Assembly: GCA_047518005.1 (NCBI GenBank)
Contig: JAKZRT010000043.1
Location: 1-38,771 of the forward strand
DNA: 38,771 nt
Direction of reading: 5' to 3'
From: JAKZRT01 sp047518005
GTDB taxonomy: Bacteria; Pseudomonadota; Alphaproteobacteria; Rhodobacterales; Rhodobacteraceae
Under the pieces are notes generated by a model, which searched no databases, had not been told where the DNA came from, and saw only the letters and a list, made by a program, of their open reading frames with translations. Shown one piece after another: positions 33,252-38,771 of the stretch; the stretch's first letter is position 1; each line of letters opens with the position of its first letter. Both the position numbers and the translations under genes were made by a program.

Positions 33252-33822
33252 CGCCAATACCCAATTCGTCCTTTCTGGGGACCAATGCGGCGGCCAGCGC
33301 GCGCTTCCCCCTTGCTGTCAGACTTTCCACCGCCTCGGTACTTATGTCCATTATCGCCGCGATCTCGGGGTTTGCGAGCCCTTCAAAGTGGCGCAGCACC
33401 ACCGCCTGCCGCTGCCGGTCCGGAAGCTCGGCCAAAGCCCCATCCAGCGCCTGCATGCGTGCGTTTAGCGCAAGTCGCGTTTCGGCACTCGGGGCCGCGT
33501 CCGCAACCTCTGGCGCAGCATCCAGTCCGACCGTGCGCCGTTTACGCAGTCTGTCGGTACAGAGGTTCGCCACCACCCGGTAAAGCCAGGTCGAAACCTG
33601 CGCCCGCCCAGGCTGCCAACGCGGCGCGATGCGCCAAAGCCTGAGCATTGCTTCCTGGGCCACGTCTTCGGCCTCGGCACGGTCACCCAGCAGCCGCGCT
33701 GCATGGCCAAAGACCTTCGGCGTCAGCCGTGCCGTCAACGACCGCGCCGCTGCCGCGTCGCCGCGGGCGTAAAGCGCAAGAAGCGCTTCGTCGGTCAGGT
33801 CGGCAGTGGCGTCCAATGGCAT
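33244..33822 (-). CDS. ECF-type RNA polymerase sigma factor
   Basis: About 192 residues with only sigma regions 2 and 4. Region 2 (about residues 25-90) contains EDVAQEAMLRLWRIAPRW and the WLYRVVANLCTDRLRKRR recognition helix. Region 4 (about 130-185) contains ELPDRQRQAVVLRHFEGLAN, then EIAAIMDISTEAVESLTARGKRAL with the helix-turn-helix. The start at 33822 is preferred because AGGA lies five bases upstream; ATG 33828 is two codons earlier. Its target promoters are unknown. It heads a unit with the candidate anti-sigma and the Spy/CpxP-like gene and follows the EF-hand gene across a 13-bp hairpin. Confidence 0.88.
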   Translation of the reverse strand: MPLDATADLTDEALLALYARGDAAAARSLTARLTPKVFGHAARLLGDRAEAEDVAQEAMLRLWRIAPRWQPGRAQVSTWLYRVVANLCTDRLRKRRTVGLDAAPEVADAAPSAETRLALNARMQALDGALAELPDRQRQAVVLRHFEGLANPEIAAIMDISTEAVESLTARGKRALAAALVPRKDELGIGDD

Positions 33823-33869
33823 GCTCATCCTAGCTTGGGTCGTAACCCCGTTCCCCCGTTGACGCAATT

Positions 33870-33904
33870 CCGGGCGAGCGGCACGGGGAGAGCCGCCCGC
33901 CCGG
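33870..33904 (-). terminator. Strong 13-bp hairpin between the EF-hand and sigma-factor genes
   Basis: On the minus strand CCGGGCGGGCGGC pairs with GCCGCTCGCCCGG around a 9-base loop; the single non-Watson-Crick pair is a G-U wobble on this strand but an A-C mismatch on the other. That asymmetry suggests it acts in minus-strand RNA. No T-tract follows, so it may be a Rho-type terminator, processing site or attenuator setting the ratio of the EF-hand message to the sigma message. Confidence 0.5.
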
Positions 33905-33931
33905 TCGGCGACGCGCTAGGACCGGATCGGC

Positions 33932-34441
33932 CTAGCCACCACCATGTCCGCGCCTGCCACCGTGACGGCCCTTGTGATCTTCCATTGCCGTTTCGAATTC
34001 TTCTTGCGACACGACACCGTCACCGTCGCTGTCCCATCCGCGCGGAAAACCCGCATCGTCCAGCCTTGGGCCGCGGTCTTCGGCCATCGCTGCCAGTTCG
34101 TCCACGCTCAGCCGCCCGTCGTCGTCTGCATCGGCGCGTTCCAGCATTTTCTCGAAGCGTTCGGCGACATGTTCGGCCTGACGCGCCTGAATCTGGGCCA
34201 GCATCTCGTCTGCGGTGATAAACCCGTCGCTATTGGCGTCGAGATCGCCCAGCCGGCCGGCCTTTGCCGCCTCGAATTCAGTTGCGGTCAAAACCCCGTC
34301 GCTATTGGCGTCAAGCGCGGCAAAATCGGGTCCCTCGCCGCCGCCCGGGCCCCGTGCCAGCGCGGCAGTGGTCATCAGCATCGCGCCGCCGGTCATCAGT
34401 ATGCCCGCAATGACGCTCGGTTTACGCATATTCACTTTCAT
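33932..34441 (-). CDS. Secreted EF-hand calcium-binding protein
   Basis: A 169-residue protein with a signal peptide (about residues 1-29, cleavage after ALA) and four EF-hand loops: DANSDGVLTATE, DANSDGFITADE, DADDDGRLSVDE and DSDGDGVVSQEE. All have acidic residues at positions 1, 3, 5 and 12, so calcium binding is likely. The C-terminus is rich in His, Gly and Arg (HKGRHGGRRGHGGG), suitable for binding transition metals. It is probably periplasmic. It lies upstream of the ECF sigma unit on the same strand, suggesting a metal- or envelope-related circuit. The 221 bases upstream (34442-34662) hold no recognised gene. Confidence 0.88.
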   Translation of the reverse strand: MKVNMRKPSVIAGILMTGGAMLMTTAALARGPGGGEGPDFAALDANSDGVLTATEFEAAKAGRLGDLDANSDGFITADEMLAQIQARQAEHVAERFEKMLERADADDDGRLSVDELAAMAEDRGPRLDDAGFPRGWDSDGDGVVSQEEFETAMEDHKGRHGGRRGHGGG

Positions 34442-34662
34442 CGGTTTCTCACTTTCTCGTTTGATTTCGGGCCGCCTCTCAGCCCGTTGATGTGTGTTTT
34501 ACGCGGGGCTGGCGGGGTTCCGTCGCTGGTGCTGCATTTAATTGCGACACGCCGCCGCGCACAGCGTGTTTTTGGTGTTTCGGGGGAATTTCGATGCGAT
34601 AGGGGCGTCCGGATTGCGACGGCGCGACCGACGCGAAAAGAAACCCAACAATACCTGATGAA

Positions 34663-35031
34663 CTGATCAAAGACCGGGACGTCCGGCGCTCGCTGGAATG
34701 CGGCTGGCGCAGGAAATGCCCAAACTGCGGGGCGGGTCCCGTGCTCAAAGGTTATCTGAAGGTCCGCAACCATTGTGCGGTCTGTGGGCAGGAATTGATG
34801 CACCATCGCGCCGATGACGGCCCGGCTTATCTGACCATTCTGATCACCGGTCACGCGACAATTCCGTTTTTCCACATCGGGTTCGCGGTCTTTGATCTAC
34901 AGCCTGTCCTGGTGGCGTCCATTATATCGGTTGGCTGTGTGGCATTGGCGCTTTATCTGTTGCCCCGGATAAAAGGCGCGATGGTTGGTTTTCAATGGGC
35001 CAAGCGGATGCATGGGTTTGCGCGCGCCTGA
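34663..35031 (+). CDS. DUF983 membrane protein lacking a normal start codon
   Basis: DUF983 proteins are small membrane proteins with an N-terminal zinc ribbon; function unknown. Both cysteine pairs are present: KCPNCGAG and HCAVCGQEL, followed by the conserved HHRADDGPAY and two membrane helices (about residues 65-85 and 88-107). The first cysteine pair lies upstream of the only in-frame GTG (34741), so translation must start earlier, yet no ATG, GTG or TTG occurs in frame back to the stop at 34600. I place the start at CTG 34663 by length (122 residues). An ATG at 34658 is followed at once by a stop; one extra base after it would restore ATG-AAN-CTG in frame, so a one-base deletion or sequence error is likely. 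It ends 17 bases before the NUDIX gene. Confidence 0.7.
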   Translation: MIKDRDVRRSLECGWRRKCPNCGAGPVLKGYLKVRNHCAVCGQELMHHRADDGPAYLTILITGHATIPFFHIGFAVFDLQPVLVASIISVGCVALALYLLPRIKGAMVGFQWAKRMHGFARA

Positions 35032-35048
35032 ACCTACAAGGCTGCGGG

Positions 35049-35729
35049 ATGGATAAATCGGCAATCAGGGACGCGGCGACCGTCATCGTGATGCGCGACC
35101 CAACGGGCGCGAGCCCCAGCGTGCTGATGGGCCAGCGCGGCAAGAACGCGGCTTTCATGCCCGGCAAGTTCGTCTTTCCCGGCGGCGCAGTTGATGCCGC
35201 CGATCACGACGTGACGCTGGTGCGCGAACTGGCCGAGCCCTGTCGTACGCGGCTGACCGACCAAGCGCCCCCGACCATCGCCCCGGCCCTTGCTGTGGCG
35301 GCGATTCGCGAGCTTTGGGAAGAAACCGGGTTGGTGATCGGGCGCCCAGGCAAATGGCCGGGTCCGCCGCCTGACTGGGTTTCCTACGCGCAGACCGGAC
35401 ATCTTCCCGATGCAACGGGCCTAAGTTTTGTCTTTCGCGCCATTACGCCGCCGGGACGCCCGCGACGGTTCGATGCGCGGTTTTTTCTGGCAGATGCCGC
35501 GGTGATCCAGGGCGACGCCAACGATTTCTCGCGCGCTTCAGACGAACTGAGCCACCTGCAATGGATCCCCCTGAGCAAAGTGCGCGGATTTGATCTGCCC
35601 TTTATCACGCAAGTTGTGCTGGCGGAAATAGGCGCAAGCGGTCGCACGAAGGGCCCGCCCGCAACCGTTCCGTTTTTCAACAACAATGACGAAGAAAGCC
35701 TTTTTCAGCGGCTGGGCGGCTCAGGCTAG
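35049..35729 (+). CDS. NUDIX hydrolase
   Basis: A 226-residue hydrolase of nucleoside-diphosphate-linked compounds. The Nudix box is split by an insertion: FVFPGGAVDAAD, then about 45 residues later AAIRELWEETGL with the catalytic RE..EE. This long-insert form resembles NUDT8/NUDT19-like CoA or acyl-CoA diphosphatases, but the substrate is not established. The ATG at 35049 has AAGG eight bases upstream. It probably shares a transcript with the DUF983 gene. Its last nine bases overlap the convergent DMT gene. Confidence 0.88.
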   Translation: MDKSAIRDAATVIVMRDPTGASPSVLMGQRGKNAAFMPGKFVFPGGAVDAADHDVTLVRELAEPCRTRLTDQAPPTIAPALAVAAIRELWEETGLVIGRPGKWPGPPPDWVSYAQTGHLPDATGLSFVFRAITPPGRPRRFDARFFLADAAVIQGDANDFSRASDELSHLQWIPLSKVRGFDLPFITQVVLAEIGASGRTKGPPATVPFFNNNDEESLFQRLGGSG

Positions 35730-36632
35730 GGCCAGGATCAGAACGACGATGCTGATCAACAAAAGACCGATGCCAGCGGCCTCGCGCCGCGTTGGCCATT
35801 CGCCAAACCAAAGCACCGAGGCGGCGTAACTGAAGATCAGTTCGACCTGGCCGAGCGCGCGCACGTAGGCCACGTTGGTCAGGGTGAAGGCGGTGAACCA
35901 GCCCAGGCTGCCCAGCATTGATGTCAGTCCAACCAGGCTTGCGATGCGCCAGTTGGCGAAAACGAGGCTCATCTGCCCGGGTTCCCGCCATAGCAGCCAG
36001 AGCACCATGACTATGGTCTGAATGGATGTAACGGCCGCCAGTGTCATGGCGGCGCGCATGAGAACGTCGCCCTCGGGCAGCGACAGCGAGGCGCCGCGAT
36101 AGCCAACCGCCGAAATCGCGAAAAGCGCGCCCGAAGTGAGGCCAAGTGCAACCGCACGACCATCGAGCCGCGCAATAAATCCCTGGCTGGAGCTGGCGTC
36201 GGGGTTATCCGACAAAAGCCGGAGACCTGCGAACCCTATGGCAATGGCCAAAAGCCCTGCGGCATGGACCGCTTCGCCCAAAAGGATGTAGGCCACGAGA
36301 ACGGTTTGCAGGGTCTCGGTGCTTTTGATCGACATGCCAACGGTGAAATTTCTGAGACCAAAGAGCGCGACGACGCAAGCCGTGGCGATGATCTGCGAAA
36401 GGCCCCCCGTCAGCACGAATGCCCAAAAATCCCGGCCGCCGTTCGGGAGCGATTGATCCGTCGCGGCCCCATAAACCATCACGGTTGCGATGGCCAAAGG
36501 CGCGGCAAAGACGAAGCGCGCGAACGTGGCCCCGCCGGTGCTGAGCGCGCTTGCCTTGAGGTGCTTTTGCAGCATGAAGCGTAGGTTCTGCACAAAGGCA
36601 GCGGCGATCGTTATGGGTACCCAGGCGGCCAT
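35721..36632 (-). CDS. DMT-superfamily (EamA-type) permease
   Basis: A 303-residue inner-membrane protein with about ten helices in two repeats. It differs clearly from the DMT protein at 26489 and is not a recent copy. The repeat ends GMSIKSTETLQTVLVAYILL and NVAYVRALGQVELIFSYAAS are the usual EamA positions. Substrate unknown. It starts 17 bases after the fatty acid desaturase on the same strand, so the two are probably co-transcribed. Confidence 0.85.
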   Translation of the reverse strand: MAAWVPITIAAAFVQNLRFMLQKHLKASALSTGGATFARFVFAAPLAIATVMVYGAATDQSLPNGGRDFWAFVLTGGLSQIIATACVVALFGLRNFTVGMSIKSTETLQTVLVAYILLGEAVHAAGLLAIAIGFAGLRLLSDNPDASSSQGFIARLDGRAVALGLTSGALFAISAVGYRGASLSLPEGDVLMRAAMTLAAVTSIQTIVMVLWLLWREPGQMSLVFANWRIASLVGLTSMLGSLGWFTAFTLTNVAYVRALGQVELIFSYAASVLWFGEWPTRREAAGIGLLLISIVVLILALA

Positions 36633-36649
36633 GACCGCCCCATCTCATG

Positions 36650-37570
36650 TCAAGGGCGAGATTTCCAGCCCCGCGCCCAAAGCGGATGCGGCACCGGGTC
36701 TTTGGCACGCCAGAAATGGCGCGCGAAAAGCTCGGCGTACGAGCGAAAGCGATAGTCGCCGTTCTGGGTCAGAAAGCGATCCTTGTCGCGGGAATAACGC
36801 GCCGGCAGCTGATACCAGGCCAGACCGGGGTGGTTGTGATGCACAGAATGCAAATTATTGTTGAGAAAAAGCAGCGCCAGCGGGCCGCGATCCTCGATTA
36901 TTACTGTGCGCTCGGCGGCAATTTCGTGGGCGCGATGTTCGGCGAAGGTGCGGATTTTCAAAAGTGCGATGCCAATATAGGCGGCGATGACATAGGCCAG
37001 GACGCCGAGCGGTGACACCAGCCAGACCCATACCACGACAGGGATCAGCGCCGGGATGTGCCAAAGCCAGCCGCGCAGAACGCGCCAATCACCGGCGCGC
37101 CAGGCCCGAAGATCCGAGCCCACGAAAAATATCTGGCTGATCAGGGGCCCAAGGATCAGCCGGCCCAAAAGCGTATTGTTGGCGGACAGCAACAGCCGGC
37201 AGGGCAGGCTGAGCGCCGCCCAGTCGGCGGCGTCCATGAAATTGGTCTCAGGGTCATCGTAGGGGTCGGTCAGCCGCGCATCCTTGTGGTGGTCAAGGTG
37301 CGTGTCCCGAAACCGCTGGAACGGGATGGCCAGCGACAGGGCCGGAAAGACCAGCGCGAAGTTCAACCAGCGGTGTGGCGTCGGGTGCCCGTGGATAACC
37401 TCGTGCGTCAGCGACGAATGAAAGGTGATGGCGACGCCGGTCGCGATGACGCCAAGGGCTGGGCTGAACCCGGCCAGCGCGGTCGTGGAAAACCCCCAGA
37501 ACAGATAGCAAAGCGCGATAAGGATGAGTGTTGGCCATTCGATGGTGCGCGATGCAAATTTTGCGTTCAC
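36650..37570 (-). CDS. Membrane fatty acid desaturase
   Basis: An integral-membrane di-iron oxygenase that introduces a double bond or hydroxyl group into a lipid or carotenoid-like substrate. Three histidine boxes are present: HEVIHGHP (about residue 56), DTHLDHH (about 89) and HSVHHNH (about 242), with four hydrophobic segments. The 306 residues match the FA_desaturase family. The start is GTG at 37570; no in-frame ATG is near, and the ribosome site is weak. It is divergent from the XRE-type regulator across 121 bases, so control by that regulator is an obvious possibility, not shown. Confidence 0.88.
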   Translation of the reverse strand: MNAKFASRTIEWPTLILIALCYLFWGFSTTALAGFSPALGVIATGVAITFHSSLTHEVIHGHPTPHRWLNFALVFPALSLAIPFQRFRDTHLDHHKDARLTDPYDDPETNFMDAADWAALSLPCRLLLSANNTLLGRLILGPLISQIFFVGSDLRAWRAGDWRVLRGWLWHIPALIPVVVWVWLVSPLGVLAYVIAAYIGIALLKIRTFAEHRAHEIAAERTVIIEDRGPLALLFLNNNLHSVHHNHPGLAWYQLPARYSRDKDRFLTQNGDYRFRSYAELFARHFWRAKDPVPHPLWARGWKSRP

Positions 37571-37624
37571 GTAATCGGTCCAGAATTTGTTGGTGTCGAA
37601 ACACGATATATCCGGGCATGGCGG

Positions 37625-37653
37625 TTGAAAATTCGGGAATTTAGCAACATAAT
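37625..37653 (+). promoter_or_regulatory. Sigma70-like promoter for the XRE regulator gene
   Basis: TTGAAA (37625-37630) and CATAAT (37648-37653) with an ideal 17-base spacer, in the AT-rich gap between desaturase and regulator. Transcription would start near 37660, about 30 bases before the ATG. Both hexamers differ from consensus by one base, making this the best promoter match in the window. Confidence 0.6.
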
Positions 37654-37691
37654 ATCAACGCTTCTTATATTTATCAGCGAAGTTGTGAAAT

Positions 37692-38546
37692 ATGGACAAA
37701 CGTGATCGAGCCGCGCTTTTTCGACAGCGGTTGAACCAGGCGATGACTGAGGCGGCCACTAATCAAAGCGCGCTGGCGCGGGCGGCGCGGGTTGACCGGT
37801 CGACGATCAGTCAGGTGCTGGCACCAGGGGGAACGCGGCTTCCTAATGCGCAGGTAGTGGCCGAGTTTGCGGCGGCTCTGGGGATATCGGCGGACTGGCT
37901 CTTGGGGCTGACCGAGCGGCCCGAAAGTGCGGCCGAGCTGATGGCCGAGAGCCTGCTGATGACCGAGGCGCCGCGCGCGTATATCGACGAGAATATCATC
38001 GCCTGGCACCGCGAGGCGGCGGGGTACAAGGTGCGGCATGTGCCAGCCACCCTGCCCGACATGCTGAAAACCCAGGCGATGCTGGAATGGGAATACGCGC
38101 CGCAGCTGGGCCGGACCACGGCGCAGGCAATTGCGAGCAGTCACGAGCATCTGGAAGCGATGCGAAGCACTCATTCGGATCATGAAATAGCGCTGCCGTT
38201 CTTCGAGCTCGACAGTTTTGCTGCGGGTCAGGGATATTATTCGGGCCTGCCGGCGTCGATCCGGCGCGAACAGATGGACCGGATCGAGGCGCTGTATGAC
38301 CAGCTTTATCCGTCTCTCAGAGTGTATGTTTTCAACGCGCGGCGGGTTTTTTCGGCGCCGATCACAATCTTTGGACCGCTGCTGGCGGCGATCTATCTGG
38401 GGCGCAATTACGTGGTTTTTCGCGACGTGGAGCGGGTCCGGGGGATCACCAGACATTTCGACTGGCTGATCCGCGAGGCCGAGGTATCGGACCGGGAATT
38501 CCCGGCCTATCTGGCGCGGCTCAGGGCGGAAAACGGGCTGGCGTGA
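37692..38546 (+). CDS. XRE-type helix-turn-helix transcriptional regulator
   Basis: A 284-residue cytoplasmic DNA-binding protein. The N-terminal HTH (about residues 10-68) reads LNQAMTEAATNQSALARAAR, then VDRSTISQVLAPGGTRLPNA and VVAEFAAALGISADWLLGLT, typical of lambda-repressor-like folds. The remaining 200 residues form an unrecognised domain (FDVERV-like ligand region, VYVFNARRVFSAPITIFGPL near 205) that may bind an effector. It is transcribed away from the desaturase-DMT pair. The TGA at 38544 is followed by IS-related sequence. Confidence 0.85.
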   Translation: MDKRDRAALFRQRLNQAMTEAATNQSALARAARVDRSTISQVLAPGGTRLPNAQVVAEFAAALGISADWLLGLTERPESAAELMAESLLMTEAPRAYIDENIIAWHREAAGYKVRHVPATLPDMLKTQAMLEWEYAPQLGRTTAQAIASSHEHLEAMRSTHSDHEIALPFFELDSFAAGQGYYSGLPASIRREQMDRIEALYDQLYPSLRVYVFNARRVFSAPITIFGPLLAAIYLGRNYVVFRDVERVRGITRHFDWLIREAEVSDREFPAYLARLRAENGLA

Positions 38547-38608
38547 CAGTGTCCACCCGGAAGATGGTTGGGTATTTGACGAACCACGGGTCAGCCGGTG
38601 CGTGGGTG

Positions 38609-38626
38609 GGTTTCAAGGTTGAAACC
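38609..38626. repeat. Short perfect palindrome before the IS end
   Basis: GGTTTCAA and TTGAAACC form 8-bp arms around a GG centre. It lies between the regulator stop and the transposase fragment, so it may be a weak terminator or part of the insertion boundary. Its role is not determined. Confidence 0.35.
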
Positions 38627-38646
38627 ATGGCTAATACCAACGGCAT

Positions 38647-38771
38647 TTAACATTGACCGATATGGGCCCATTTTCGCATTCCGATTGATGTGATGGTTTC
38701 GGGCTGTGCGACGAGCTTGTTCCAAGCTTCGCATCCAGCATCGACGATGGCATTGTAGTCTTCGAACACGC
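38647..38771 (-). mobile_element. IS630-family transposase, 3' end (truncated by window edge)
   Basis: On the minus strand the last 40 codons read VFEDYNAIVDAGCEAWNKLV, then AQPETITSIGMRKWAHIGQC and stop. This is the C-terminus of IS630-type DDE transposases common in roseobacters. The element continues beyond the right edge. The sequence just outside (38631-38646, CTAATACCAACGGC) probably contains the terminal inverted repeat, but without the other end it cannot be confirmed. Confidence 0.82.

Noticed and set aside
34442..34600. GGAACC ... CGTAAA as an ECF promoter for the EF-hand gene
   Set aside because: The spacing is about 12-13 bases, short of the 16-17 expected, so it is not convincing.

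Overview
The window is chromosomal DNA from a high-GC alphaproteobacterium. Protein style and gene order fit the Rhodobacteraceae/Roseobacter group: lptF-lptG-lptD-surA-pdxA-rsmA divergent from pepA, hflK-hflC-DUF2065-Do protease behind gor and rpiA, a single-chain L-serine dehydratase, and a GTTC-N7-GTTC type LexA operator. Most of it is ordinary core genome, tightly packed with many 1- or 4-base start/stop overlaps. No tRNA, rRNA or CRISPR was seen.

Layout. (1) 1-8214: 5' part of pepA on the minus strand, then divergently the outer-membrane biogenesis operon lptF, lptG, lptD, surA, pdxA, rsmA. (2) 8312-16135: MmgE/PrpD-family gene, gph, glmU-glmS (UDP-GlcNAc precursor supply), an AlkD-like repair gene and an acyl-CoA synthetase. 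(3) 16187-18510: FG-GAP-like protein and a 2Fe-2S ferredoxin on the minus strand. Divergent from them is a LexA-box promoter that now drives only a C-terminal remnant of the error-prone polymerase DnaE2, overlapped by a 2OG-Fe(II) oxygenase gene. (4) 18787-24793, minus strand: rpiA, gor, hflK, hflC, DUF2065, Do-family protease (membrane and periplasm quality control plus redox and pentose-phosphate metabolism). (5) 25012-28034: sdaA, a DMT transporter, and thiN overlapping it tail to tail. (6) 28174-30122: a long acidic protein of unknown function whose first codons are separated from the rest by an apparent one-base deletion. (7) 30123-31247: a scar region with a dispersed hairpin repeat, a chimeric ORF joining the N-terminus of glucose-6-phosphate dehydrogenase to the C-terminus of a VOC protein, and a small orphan ORF. 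(8) 31248-34441, minus strand: VOC protein, HNH nuclease, and an ECF sigma cluster (EF-hand protein, sigma factor, membrane protein, Spy/CpxP-like protein). (9) 34663-38546: DUF983 protein, NUDIX hydrolase, DMT transporter, fatty acid desaturase, and a divergent XRE-type regulator. (10) The right edge enters the 3' end of an IS630-type transposase.

The most unusual signal is at 17284-18510. A sigma70-like promoter carries a perfect alphaproteobacterial LexA operator placed two bases before an ATG. It reads into a fragment coding for the DnaE2 OB fold and then into an oxygenase gene. The simplest history is an internal deletion of an imuA-imuB-dnaE2 cassette that left its SOS promoter driving a new transcription unit. 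Two further genes (28174 and 34663) look intact except for one missing base near the start codon, so read-level checking is needed to separate real frameshifts from sequence error.
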